NCBI GenBank assembly: GCA_964589825.1
Contig: CAZPUS010000041.1
Span: 1 to 22,683 of the forward strand
Direction of reading: 5' to 3'
Source: CAZPUS01 sp964589825
GTDB taxonomy: Bacteria > Fibrobacterota > Chitinivibrionia > Chitinivibrionales > WJKA01
DNA: 22,683 nt
In this document: positions 7,791 to 16,900 of the stretch, piece after piece
Numbering within the stretch: the stretch's first letter is position 1
How the letters are laid out: each line of letters opens with the position of its first letter
Program-made: the position numbers and the translations under genes
The notes under the pieces: model-generated
Seen by the model: the letters and a program-made list of their open reading frames with translations, nothing else
What the model was told of the DNA's origin: nothing
Database searches by the model: none

Positions 7791-8672
7791 ATGATCTGGA
7801 CGATATTTACACTTCTTGCGTTTACATTCGGCGGCTTTACCGGCTCCAAATGTGCGGGCTGGATCGGCGGCTTTGCGGCAAACCGATGGAGGATAACACT
7901 CTCGATGCCAATCATGATCGTGATTTCGTTATTCACTGGTGTTTCGATCTGGTTTCCTACGGCATGGCTCTTTCTTATCGGCGGTGTGCTGCATCTTGGT
8001 ATCGGGGACTCGTTTCTTTATGTTGGCTACAACCGAATAGGGCCCCGGCTTACTATGCTGATCTCATTATGCAGCAGTCCGATTCTCTCGTGGCTTATAG
8101 AATGGATTTTTCTTCACAGCAGCCCGGACATGAAGGAGCTCGCGGCGGCAGCGGTCGTCATTTTCGGGGTCGTGTTTGCGCTGGCACCTGCGGAAAAAAA
8201 ACAATTCAGCACAAAGGGGTGGCATACCGGGATCGTTGCCTCCATCCTTGCGGGCACGCTTCTTTCGATAAGTGCGGTGGTAACGCGTTATGCCATGCAT
8301 CATACCCATGCGCAGGGACTCGATATTCCCATTATCGTGACCGCGCTCTACCGGGTGGCAGGGGGTGCGTTGTTTCTGGTGATTGCCGGTGCCACGGTGT
8401 TTCGAAAACCATGGAAAGTTGCACGCCAGTACAGAGGGCGCTTCAGTGGCTGGATTGCCGCGAGTGTACTGATCGGGCCGGTGCTGGGGATGGCGGCTTA
8501 CCACGAGGCGCTTAACCAGCAGCCCTCCGCGGTCGTGCAGGCTGTTTTGAGTATGATGCCGGTAACGGTCATTCCGGTCGCATGGATCGTAAACGGCGAT
8601 CGACCCAGTGTACGTTCCCTGGTCGGGGCAGTGATAAGCGTGAGTGCGTGCGCCGTGCTGGTACTGATGTGA
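7791..8672 (+). CDS. EamA/DMT-family transporter
   Basis: A 293-residue inner-membrane protein of the drug/metabolite transporter superfamily. About ten hydrophobic helices are arranged as two EamA halves, with the repeat boundary near the hydrophilic APAEKKQFSTKGW stretch. The second half ends in the typical LNQQPSAVVQAVLSMMPVTV...SLVGAVISVSACAVLVLM. Substrate cannot be told from sequence; relatives export amino acids, metabolites or nucleotide sugars. ATG 7791 is preferred to an in-frame start at 7740, because AAAGGA lies seven bases before it and the upstream residues are hydrophilic and unlike the family. It is monocistronic and convergent with the glycosyltransferase gene. Confidence 0.88.
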   Translation: MIWTIFTLLAFTFGGFTGSKCAGWIGGFAANRWRITLSMPIMIVISLFTGVSIWFPTAWLFLIGGVLHLGIGDSFLYVGYNRIGPRLTMLISLCSSPILSWLIEWIFLHSSPDMKELAAAAVVIFGVVFALAPAEKKQFSTKGWHTGIVASILAGTLLSISAVVTRYAMHHTHAQGLDIPIIVTALYRVAGGALFLVIAGATVFRKPWKVARQYRGRFSGWIAASVLIGPVLGMAAYHEALNQQPSAVVQAVLSMMPVTVIPVAWIVNGDRPSVRSLVGAVISVSACAVLVLM

Positions 8673-8838
8673 GGGGAAGTCAATGCGAAAGGGCATACGC
8701 GAATGAACAGATGGCATATGGTCTCTGTGTGAATCACAACATACATATTTCGGGGTCCGGCTGTGTACGATACGCAACCGGATAAAGTGGGCCGTTGCCA
8801 TAGCCATACCGCGACATGGTATTGGTGAGTAGTATTTG

Positions 8839-10809
8839 TCACGCTTGTGTACGACAGTACTCTTCCCATATGGATTTAAGGGTGCGTTCATATTTGCGCG
8901 TAAACCCTTTTTCATCCATAACGGTACTTTCCAGCATTCGCTCCCGCATCGATTCGCGCAGACCGGAAAGCCGCGGAATGCGCGATGCCCACGAGACTGC
9001 AGCATCGACATATTCGTCCTTACTGTGCGTGATAAACTCATCGAGGCCGCAGCTATGCAGCAGCGAGGAAACCATCCGGGCACAGTGGCGGTCACCGTGC
9101 CATGTTATGGTGGGAATGCCCATCCAGAGAAGTTCGGTGGCGGTCGTGTGTCCGCTCCACGGAAAGGTGTCGAGTGCCAGATCGATACGCTCGCACACGT
9201 CAAGATAGTGCCTGTTATCACCTGCGGTGGTGAGTATCTCTATGCGGGAGGAGTCGATATGATTATCGGCAAAAAAAGACCGAAGACGGGTACGGAAGCT
9301 CTCACTCATGTGTGTTCTGAACACCACGAGTCTGCTGCTGTCAGTTGCTGTCAGTATGCGGGCCCATACCGAAAGCACGTCTTCGTTGAGGCGGGTAATG
9401 GGATGCAGTGATCCGAAGCTGAAGAAGCCGTTATTCAGTGCGGGAAGGGGGGTAAGTGACGGTGAGTTTTTTCTGGGCCTGAATGCAAAAAATGGCGGAT
9501 CCATACGCATGAGTGTTTCACTGTAGAATGCAGCATCCTCTGCAGTATCGGTGACAGTGTCGGCGATGTAGTAATCCATCGCGTGCAGTCCGGTGGTTGC
9601 GGGGTAGGCAAGGTAGGATATCTGCACCGGGGCGGCTCGTGCGGCAAATACCGCGAGCCTGTTATTGACGCAATGTCCGTCAAGATCGATCAGCATGTCG
9701 AGATCGTCCTCGAAGATGCGGTCGTAAAGCTGCTCGTCGGACAGGCTGTTAACCACGCGCCAGCGGTGGCAGTGACGTGCAATAAATTCCGAAATACCGT
9801 CTTCACGATCGATATCTGCGTAGCAGACACATTCGAATTCGGATGTGGTATGCCGGCTGAATACCGGCATCATGAAAAAGCCGACCGGATGTGCGCGAAG
9901 CCCGGGAGAGAGATAGCCGATGCGAAGAGGACGGTCGGGATCACGGGTACGAGAGCGGGTGAAACGGCTCATTTTTTCGTAGTTTTTAACCGTGGTGTTG
10001 AATGCGGAGTGCTCCTTAAAGAGTTCGTGCGCATCCACACCGGGGGTGAGTGTGCGGGTGTAGAGCAGGTTGCTGTGTGCTGCGGCAAAGTCATTCTTTA
10101 TTTGCAGCGCCTCGGAAAACATGCCAGCGGCGCCGGATATGTCACCTGCATGAAAAAGCGATCTTGCACGGTTATTGCGATATACTGCATTATCCGGATC
10201 GAGCTGAATCGCCTGCGAAAATGCACTTGCGGCAGCATCGTATTCGTGGCGGTGCATGTAGACGATCCCGAGTAAATTGTGACCCTGTGTCCATGAAGGA
10301 TGGAGGTTGACGGCACGCGCAAGATGGGTGCACGCCCGCTCATAGTCCGCCATGTCGTTATACAGCATCCCAAGATTTGCATGTACACTAAAAGAGTCGG
10401 GCTGCAGCTTTAGCGCAGTATGAAGCAGGGAGAGGGCGGTACGGTCCTTGCGCAGCAGCCGGGACGCTTTGGCGGCACCCAGGAGCGCTTCGGAAGAATC
10501 GGGACATACGTGCAGCGCCCGGCGAAAATAATCGAGCGCTTCGGCAACGGCGTCCAGTTGCAGCAGGCGGGTGCCGTATTCACAGTAAAGATGGGCATTA
10601 TGAGGAGAATACTCTATCGCCTGACGAAGATAGTAAAGGGCTTTGCCGCTGTCATTGCTGCTCCAGCATGCCTGACTGAGCAACTCAAGAATTTTGACAT
10701 TACGGGGATCCTGCGTGAGCAGATGTTTGTAAATATCCCGCGCTTTGTCGGTAAAACCCTTATTGTGTAATGCAAGGGCCCTGGTAAGTGTGGCATCTGG
10801 TTCCGACAA
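8839..10809 (-). CDS. TPR protein with SPINDLY/O-GlcNAc-transferase-like domain (GT41)
   Basis: 656 residues. About seven tetratricopeptide repeats fill residues 1-265 (for example CEYGTRLLQLDAVAEALDYF, NNRARSLFHAGDISGAAGMF). They are followed by a GT41 glycosyltransferase region (about 292-655) that would move a sugar from UDP-GlcNAc or a similar donor to protein Ser/Thr. Seen: LRIGYLSPGLRAHPVGFF with His307, DLDGHCVNNRLAVFAARAAPVQISYLAYPATTG, GHTTATELLWMG (553-564) and HGDRHCARM. At the position where the family normally has Lys (Lys842 of human OGT) this protein seems to have Arg473 (FGSLHPITRLNED). The start is TTG, supported by AAGGAGG five bases upstream. It follows the aminotransferase by 27 bp and is probably cotranscribed. 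Target protein unknown. Confidence 0.9.
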   Translation of the reverse strand: MSEPDATLTRALALHNKGFTDKARDIYKHLLTQDPRNVKILELLSQACWSSNDSGKALYYLRQAIEYSPHNAHLYCEYGTRLLQLDAVAEALDYFRRALHVCPDSSEALLGAAKASRLLRKDRTALSLLHTALKLQPDSFSVHANLGMLYNDMADYERACTHLARAVNLHPSWTQGHNLLGIVYMHRHEYDAAASAFSQAIQLDPDNAVYRNNRARSLFHAGDISGAAGMFSEALQIKNDFAAAHSNLLYTRTLTPGVDAHELFKEHSAFNTTVKNYEKMSRFTRSRTRDPDRPLRIGYLSPGLRAHPVGFFMMPVFSRHTTSEFECVCYADIDREDGISEFIARHCHRWRVVNSLSDEQLYDRIFEDDLDMLIDLDGHCVNNRLAVFAARAAPVQISYLAYPATTGLHAMDYYIADTVTDTAEDAAFYSETLMRMDPPFFAFRPRKNSPSLTPLPALNNGFFSFGSLHPITRLNEDVLSVWARILTATDSSRLVVFRTHMSESFRTRLRSFFADNHIDSSRIEILTTAGDNRHYLDVCERIDLALDTFPWSGHTTATELLWMGIPTITWHGDRHCARMVSSLLHSCGLDEFITHSKDEYVDAAVSWASRIPRLSGLRESMRERMLESTVMDEKGFTRKYERTLKSIWEEYCRTQA

Positions 10810-10836
10810 CGCAGCCTCCTTTATCGCGGGGACGCA

Positions 10837-12132
10837 TCAGTCCGTGTCGGTGCAGGCCCGGTAGAGATTGTGGAAAAGCTCGTCGAGAAGTTCTGCCGGA
10901 CAGGAGGCATAGGCGATTCTGATAAGCGATCCGACGGCGATGACACCTGTATCGTATTTGTCAAGAAGGCGCTGTCTGACGGTATGGGCGTCCGCGTTTT
11001 TTAGCCGTACGCACATGAAATAGCCTGAATTGAAAGGCAGTGCGGAAAACGCCTCGGTATATTCAGGGTGATCCGAAAGGATTTTTTTCACGCGGGCATA
11101 ACGCGATTTCAGCGTATGGAATTTTTCCTGTTTTTGTGCGCAGTACTCCGGATCCCGGTACGCTGCCAGAAGAAGTGATTGACTAAGATGCGATGCGTTG
11201 GAGATGGAGCCGCGCACAAGGCCGGCACATTTGGCCTGCAGTGCCTCATACATTTCATCGCTGCAGCGTTTGGTGCCAAAAGTGAGAAATCCGACACGAA
11301 AGCCCCACACATAATCCTCTTTTGTCGGCCCGTCGACTTTGACCGCACATATACGCTCGTGTGCATCGGCGATGCCGGCAAAAAACGATTCGGTGATGAT
11401 ATCGTCCTCGTAGGCAAGCCCGAAATAGGCATCATCGCAGAGAACGGCAATCGACGTGCCAGCTTCTGCCGTCTCGACGAGAATGTGTGTAAGTTGCGCC
11501 GCTTCCTGCGCGGTGGGAGTGTATCCCGAGGGGTTGTTAGGGAAGTTGAGAATGCATACCACTTTTTTTGAATTTCCCTGCTGCAGTGCCCGCCGAAATC
11601 CCTCAAGGTTAAAACCGTTATTGTCAAAGGTCTGGAACGTGGCAAGTTCGGCATCGAATCCCTGCTGGAAAATCAGTTTGTAATTGCCCCAGAACAAATC
11701 GGGCACCACGATGCGGTCTCCGGGATCGACAAAAAGCGATCCGCATACGCAGAGGCCGTGGGTAAGCGCATTTGTCACCACCGGAGTGCTCAGCGACGTA
11801 TTGTTCAGAGAAGGATTTTTGCGGCGTATCATCTCCAGCCATGTGCGGCGAAGTTCCGGTTTTCCAAAACTGGGTGCATAAGAGAAGGCATCCCGTGCAG
11901 AGAGCGAGATCTTCGATCCCAGTGCAGGGAGATGCATGAGCGAGGAATCGTCCTCGAACGCCATGCCGATGGTTGCATTGATACGCTTCTTTTTTGCCGC
12001 TGCGGTCTGGGCGAGTATCCCTTTTGACGGGAAAAATGCGCTGCGGCCCTTTTGTGAGAGCAGTGCAGCCACATGCGGATTTACCTTTTCAATCGTCTCG
12101 TTGAGCTCGACGGCCTGTGGGTTTGGTTCCAT
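10837..12132 (-). CDS. PLP-dependent class I/II aminotransferase
   Basis: A fold-type I aminotransferase of 431 residues. Seen: YAPSFGKPELRRTW near residue 85, NFPNNPSGYT (196-205) which binds substrate and cofactor, Asp233 and Tyr236 in DDAYFG (pyridine contacts), the Schiff-base Lys271 in GPTKEDYVWGFRVGF with the following Gly277/Arg279/Gly281 pattern, and a C-terminal SGYFMCVRL with IRIAYASCP. It probably acts on an amino acid/2-oxo acid pair; the exact substrate cannot be read. It is the first gene of a two-gene unit with the GT41 protein; a link between them is only positional. The start ATG has a modest GGA at 12 bases. A copy of the intergenic repeat lies 52 bp upstream, pointing at it. 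Confidence 0.88.
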   Translation of the reverse strand: MEPNPQAVELNETIEKVNPHVAALLSQKGRSAFFPSKGILAQTAAAKKKRINATIGMAFEDDSSLMHLPALGSKISLSARDAFSYAPSFGKPELRRTWLEMIRRKNPSLNNTSLSTPVVTNALTHGLCVCGSLFVDPGDRIVVPDLFWGNYKLIFQQGFDAELATFQTFDNNGFNLEGFRRALQQGNSKKVVCILNFPNNPSGYTPTAQEAAQLTHILVETAEAGTSIAVLCDDAYFGLAYEDDIITESFFAGIADAHERICAVKVDGPTKEDYVWGFRVGFLTFGTKRCSDEMYEALQAKCAGLVRGSISNASHLSQSLLLAAYRDPEYCAQKQEKFHTLKSRYARVKKILSDHPEYTEAFSALPFNSGYFMCVRLKNADAHTVRQRLLDKYDTGVIAVGSLIRIAYASCPAELLDELFHNLYRACTDTD

Positions 12133-12183
12133 TGCGCACTGTGTTCCTTATGGTTACGGTAGCAGTAAAACGATGGTATCAGC

Positions 12184-12214
12184 ATTTAACACCTGAATTG
12201 AGCGATTTTATTTG
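12184..12214 (-). repeat. Oriented intergenic repeat, copy 2
   Basis: On the minus strand the 14-mer CGCTCAATTCAGGT is followed by GTTAAAT. The upstream part, AAATAAAATCGCTCAATT, matches copy 6 at 17 of 18 bases. It points to the aminotransferase start 52 bp away, and TTAAAT is placed where a -10 box would give a leader of about 45 nt. Confidence 0.8.
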
Positions 12215-12315
12215 CGAAATCTGCGGCCATCCGCACTACTCTTAATATTCTCGAAAACCATGAGACAACCAACAAGGTTGCCCCATAATTTTCGAGAACA
12301 CAATAGCAGCACGGC

Positions 12316-12361
12316 TCACCGCAGCTTTCATCAAAACAACCGTTCAATTTATGTAAAAATA
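12316..12361 (+). repeat. Oriented intergenic repeat, copy 3
   Basis: Its first 27 bases (12316-12342, TCACCGCAGC...ACAACCG) are identical to the minus strand of 17541-17515 (copy 5). The core is degenerate (GTTCAATTTATG) and is followed by TAAAAATA. No plus-strand gene lies downstream before the converging DUF4168 gene. Confidence 0.8.
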
Positions 12362-12551
12362 GACAATTCTGCATACACAATGCAATTATGTACCGTGTGG
12401 TATCCGTCGATAAAGGACTGTAATGCCATTTTTGGCAGGAAGGGGCACACCGATCGCGTTTGACGGTGCCCGGATGGGACAGGACGGTGTCGGATCGATC
12501 GTGATTTTGTGTAATATGCCGTTGCTGTAGCGGAAGTCGACGCTCTCACAT

Positions 12552-12586
12552 AAAAAAATGCGACCATTGCTGCTGCAATGATCGCA
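12552..12586 (-). terminator. Rho-independent terminator downstream of the DUF4168-like gene
   Basis: On the minus strand the stem TGCGATCATTGC, loop AGCA and GCAATGGTCGCA (one G-U pair) is followed by seven T residues (plus-strand A-run 12552-12558). It sits about 110 bp past the stop codon of the 12696-13307 gene. Confidence 0.85.
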
Positions 12587-12695
12587 TGTATCTGCTGATT
12601 AAGGCTAAAACCCGATCTCGTTACCACAGGTGTGCGTTAAAAGACAGAATTGAAAAGGCGCTCCCGGGGCTGAAGCCGGCGAAAGGGTAAATAAA

Positions 12696-13307
12696 CTACT
12701 GCGAAGGGACCGGCGCGCTTTTCTTTGTCGGGGGCATTTGCCGTTTCATCGACCCTTTCGTTTGTTCCTGACGCATCTGCTCGTAGCGTTTCTGCAGTTG
12801 CTTATCCTGACGAAGGGCCATTCCTATCTGCTGATAGCGGGTCGGTTTCATCCCTTCTTCCTTGATAATCTCGGTACTTTTGGCGTTAATGTCGCGTTGA
12901 ATAGTACGCATTTTCTTCGATGCTTTTTCAGCTTTTTTCAGCTCTTTTTCGGATGCATCCGACTCCATACTCGTATCCATCTGTGAACGTGCGATGGTGT
13001 TATATCGTTGTGGAGAAAGGCCCTGATCGGTGATCGCTTTCTGCATCTTTTTTTGCGCACCCATTTGCATGGAACGCATTTCCTGGTTAACGGCGAAAAA
13101 CGTCTTAAGTTCCTTGTCACTGACATTTTCGGCCGGTTTTGGACGAGAACGGCGCATCTGCTGCCGCATACCCTGTCCGGCTGATCCCGGTTTGGCGGCG
13201 TTGCCGGGCGTCTGTGCGGTGGTGCGGTAGGCAATAACCCCGATTGTGCAGATAACCGCCACACCGGCCAAAAGTGAAATGTTTTTCGGGGTGAGTAGGT
13301 TTTTCAT
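12696..13307 (-). CDS. Exported or membrane-anchored DUF4168-like protein
   Basis: 203 residues. A short basic N-terminus and hydrophobic segment (about residues 9-27, NISLLAGVAVICTIGVIAY) form a signal peptide or membrane anchor. The body is charged and helical, rich in Met, Gln, Lys and Arg. Two related halves carry SDKELKTFFAVNQEMRSMQMGAQKKM...GLSPQRYNTIARS and KASKKMRTIQRDINAKS...GMKPTRYQQIGMAL, the pattern of DUF4168 domains; the resemblance is by eye. Function is unknown. The tail is very basic with PPTKKSAPVPSQ. The start ATG 13307 has AAGG eight bases upstream; an in-frame GTG at 13316 is an alternative. It has its own promoter (13454-13482) and terminator. Confidence 0.75.
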   Translation of the reverse strand: MKNLLTPKNISLLAGVAVICTIGVIAYRTTAQTPGNAAKPGSAGQGMRQQMRRSRPKPAENVSDKELKTFFAVNQEMRSMQMGAQKKMQKAITDQGLSPQRYNTIARSQMDTSMESDASEKELKKAEKASKKMRTIQRDINAKSTEIIKEEGMKPTRYQQIGMALRQDKQLQKRYEQMRQEQTKGSMKRQMPPTKKSAPVPSQ

Positions 13308-13453
13308 ATGAATCACCTTCCTATAGATTTAGGGATGAAAAAAGATTCTGTGCAACGAACCCTGTGAAAACGTCTCCATCTGATTGCCCGAAAAAAGACC
13401 CTGCACGCATATGGGACGAATACCAGAGCGTTATTCGTACATTAGTTATAGTC

Positions 13454-13482
13454 AAAATAGGAAATGACATAGACTGTGTCAA
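13454..13482 (-). promoter_or_regulatory. Sigma-70-type promoter for the DUF4168-like gene
   Basis: The minus strand shows a perfect TTGACA (13482-13477), a 17-bp spacer and TATTTT (13459-13454). Transcription would begin near 13447, giving a leader of about 140 nt. Confidence 0.55.
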
Positions 13483-13561
13483 ATTTATGCCAGGGCATGC
13501 GTTTGTATTCGGGTTCACTCATGCCCGATATAATGAAAACACGTATCCGGATCTCGTGGAT

Positions 13562-13586
13562 AGCCACCATTAAGTGGCTTTTTTTT
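13562..13586 (+). terminator. Orphan Rho-independent terminator
   Basis: The stem AGCCAC / GTGGCT with loop CATTAA is followed by eight T residues (13579-13586). No convincing plus-strand gene precedes it; the nearest upstream genes are on the minus strand. It may end a small RNA. Confidence 0.75.
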
Positions 13587-13709
13587 GACTGGGAGAGTGT
13601 TTTTTTAAGTCTGCATACACAGGTAAACCATGGTAAATGAAAAGTACGAAGCAGTGTCGCACATGTATAGAGACTGTATCGCGGTTTCATTATTTTTGCG
13701 CCAAAGGGG

Positions 13710-13738
13710 TTGCATCTTTATTCTGCAGATGGTATAAT
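13710..13738 (+). promoter_or_regulatory. Sigma-70-type promoter for the hybrid histidine kinase
   Basis: TTGCAT (13710-13715), a 17-bp spacer and TATAAT (13733-13738). Transcription would start near 13745, giving a leader of about 170 nt before ATG 13916 that also contains repeat copy 4. Confidence 0.6.
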
Positions 13739-13867
13739 TACATGCCGAAGCGTTGCCATTTGTCGCGATGCGTAATGCGGTCGACACGCACGCGGTTGCC
13801 CAGGCAAATCCGGTACAGTACAATCTTACACGAGTCGTGAAGACCCTCAGCGCCTCTTTCCGGTGTG

Positions 13868-13880
13868 CGCTCAATTCAGG
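13868..13880 (+). repeat. Oriented intergenic repeat, copy 4 (core only)
   Basis: An exact 13-base core CGCTCAATTCAGG followed by CCTAATTTA. It ends 35 bp before the histidine kinase start and points at it. The upstream extension seen in copies 3 and 5 is absent. Confidence 0.7.
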
Positions 13881-13915
13881 CCTAATTTAGCCATCGCGTT
13901 ACACGAGCAACCCCT

Positions 13916-16900
13916 ATGGCGGACACAACCCACAAAAGCCGAGATGAACTGCTCAAAGAGCTGCAGCAGCTGAAACAACACAACCGTGAACTGCAGAAAC
14001 AGCTGGCGCATGAGCACCGCAAAGAGTATGAGCAGCATACCTCGGATACGCAGCGGGTGATTCATTTCAACAGAATTCTGGGTGCCATTCGTAACATCAA
14101 CCAGCTGATTGTACACGAAAAGCGCAGGGACCGGCTCGTGCAGAAGGTATGCGATGCCCTCGTGCAGACGCGGGAGTATTATTATGTATGGATCGTGCTG
14201 AATGAGGGTGATGAGAGGGTGGTTGCTCATGCGGGATTTGAGGGTCGTAATGAGCAAATAGCCGATTTGTTGCAAAACGGCCGGGAACCCTTCTGTATGA
14301 TAAAAGCGCGTGAAAAAGGAGCGCTCTTTTCTCTGCGGTATCATGGTGAAGAATGTCGTGCGTGTCCGCTGCATCATAATTACGAGTATCGCGGCGCACT
14401 GACTATACCGCTACGATATGATCGACATCGCTTCGGAATACTCGGCGCCTCGGTGCCGATATCGTACCTGGATGATACACAGGAGCAGGAATTGTTTACG
14501 GAGCTTGCCAATGATGTCGCGTATGCTCTTCATGGTATTGCCGTGGATCAGCAGCGAATAGAGGCGCAGGCCAGACTGCAAAAGAGTGAGCAAAGATATA
14601 GAAGTTACGTGAACCATTCACCGCACGGGATCTTTGTGGCGGACAGGGATGGTAACTATGTGGAAGCCAACCCGGCGGCATCCTCTCTTACCGGGTATTC
14701 ACCACAGCAGTTGTGCCGCAAAACGGTATTCGACATTATCTATCCCGAGGACAAAGAAGAGGTGGAACGTGTGTTTGCCGATATGGTTCAAAAGGGACGC
14801 GCCACGGTGGAGCATCGCATCGTTACCGCCGGAGGGGACGTGCGATACTGGCTGGTCGATGCGGTGGCACTTTCTCCGGAGAAATTTCTGGGAATCGTAA
14901 CCGACATTACACAGAGAAAAAAAGCCCGGAACCGGATGAATTTATTATATACCGCGGTCAACACCGCAGCCGACGCGGTGTTTGTCATCGACCGGGAAAA
15001 GATGCGGTTTCTTGAGGTAAACGACGCGGCGTGTGCGGCACTTGGCTATAGCAGGGAGAAGCTCGAATCGATGGGCCCCCAGGATATCAAACCCGAATAC
15101 GATGTCCGGCAACTGGCCCGGCTGTTTGATGAAGTGCTTACCGGAACGACCCCGACCGGTCAGATAGAGACGGTGCATGAGACGTCTGCGGGAGAGAGAA
15201 TTCCGGTCGAAGTGCTGCTGCGGGGCATTGTTATGGATGAAAAACGCCTGATTATCGCGATTGCGCGCGATATTTCGGAGCGGAAAGAGTCGCAGCAAAA
15301 GCTTCAGAAGGCGCTTGATGATGCCAAGGCGCTCAATCGACAACTCGAATCGCAGACTGAAAACGCCAACCGGCTCGCGGCAAAGGCGGAGATGGCGAAT
15401 AAGGCTAAAAGCGAATTTCTGGCCAACATGAGCCATGAAATACGTACGCCGCTTAATGGTGTTATCGGTATGACAGGGCTGCTGCTGGATACATCACTTA
15501 GTGAGGAGCAGCGTCGTTTTGCCGAGACGGTGCGCTCCAGCGGGGAGTCGCTGCTGGCGCTTATTAACGACATTCTCGATTTTTCAAAGATCGAAGCAGG
15601 AAGGCTGGAGCTGGAAATGATCGATTTCGATCTGCGATCGCTGCTTGAAGATTTTGCCGCCATGATGGGGTTGCGGGCTCAGGAAAAAGGGCTCGAATTC
15701 GTATGTGCCGCCGCACCCGATGTCCCGGCTCTTCTCAGAGGTGATCCGGGAAGGCTGCGCCAGATTCTTCTCAACCTTTCGGGCAATGCGATAAAATTCA
15801 CCTCACAGGGAGAGGTAAGCGTCTATGTGCGTACCGAGTCGGAAACTGAAGAGACGGTTGTGTTGCGCCTGACAGTGGAGGATACGGGGGTAGGCATTCC
15901 CCGGGACAAGATCGACTCGCTGTTTGACAGCTTTACGCAGGTTGATGCCTCCATTACCCGCAGATATGGCGGCACGGGGCTGGGACTCGCTATTTCAAAA
16001 CGCCTCAGCGAGATGATGGGCGGTACCATAGGGGTCGAATCGCGTGAAGGAGAAGGATCACTTTTCCGGGTTACCGTACGGATGCAAAAGCAGAAACACG
16101 CTCACCGGCCCCGTGCACTCGAGGCGACATTGCGGGGCAGGAACGTACTGGTGGTCGATGATAATGCGACCAATCTCGACATACTTCAGACACAGCTTAC
16201 GAGCTGGGGAGCACAGGTCGTGACGGCAAAAGATGCATCCGAAGGGCTGGCAAAGCTGCAGTCGACTTCAAGTGATGATGAGGCGTTCGATGTCGCGATA
16301 CTTGATATGCAGATGCCGGGTATGAGCGGTGAAGAGATGGGCAGAAGAATAAAAAAAGAGTCCGCTTTCGGTTCGCTGCCGCTTATAATCATGACGTCTC
16401 TTGGACAACGCGGTGATGCCGAGCGATTTTCGCAGGCCGGATTTGCCGGCTATCTGCCAAAGCCGGTGCGCCAGTCAGAATTATTCGATACGCTGGTCGC
16501 GGTTATTTCCGGGCAGCAGGACGCTTCGGCCCACCAGGGTATAATGACCCGCCATAAAGTGCGCGAGATACGACGGCACAATATACGGATCCTGCTGGCT
16601 GAGGATAACATCTCCAACCAGCAGGTGGCGGTGACGATAATCAATAAAATGGGACTGCGTGTCGATGCGGTGGCCAACGGGCTGGAAGCGATCAAGGCGC
16701 TGGAGCAGATTCCGTACGATATCGTACTCATGGATGTGCAGATGCCGGAGATGGACGGATTCGAGGCGACGCGATCAATTCGCGAGGCGTCAACGCCCGT
16801 GCACAACCATTTTGTCCCGGTTATTGCCATGACCGCCCATGCAATGAAGGGGGATCGCGAAAAATGCATCGAGGCGGGAATGAATGATTATATTTCCAAG

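Larger units (their letters stand above)
12184..12361. repeat. 175-bp imperfect palindrome made of two facing repeat copies
   Basis: Arms of about 85 bp (12184-12270 and 12275-12361) pair imperfectly across the short loop AACA. Conserved blocks on both arms are the AATTGA(G/A)CG core, GAAA(T/G)CTGCGG, TTCTCGAAAA and CAACC next to the loop. It looks like a diverged full-length MITE or hairpin element of which the other intergenic copies are halves or fragments. Confidence 0.65.
12133..12695. other. Gene-free region between aminotransferase and DUF4168 genes
   Basis: This 560-bp stretch contains no supportable gene. It holds two converging copies of the intergenic repeat forming a palindromic element (12184-12361) and the terminator of the DUF4168 gene (12552-12586). 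The remainder shows no recognisable structure. Confidence 0.7.
13308..13915. other. Gene-poor divergent region between DUF4168-like and histidine kinase genes
   Basis: It contains a minus-strand promoter (13454-13482), a plus-strand terminator (13562-13586) with no obvious gene before it, a plus-strand promoter (13710-13738) and repeat copy 4 (13868-13880). An open frame from GTG 13364 to 13573 would give 69 residues (starting MKTSPSDCPKK), but it has no ribosome binding site and ends inside the terminator loop, so I do not call it. A small RNA ending at 13586 is possible. Confidence 0.6.

Noticed and set aside
8067..9095. A 342-codon minus-strand frame across the EamA and GT41 gene ends
   Set aside because: It runs across two well-supported genes, has a His/Arg-rich translation, and no ribosome binding site or motif.
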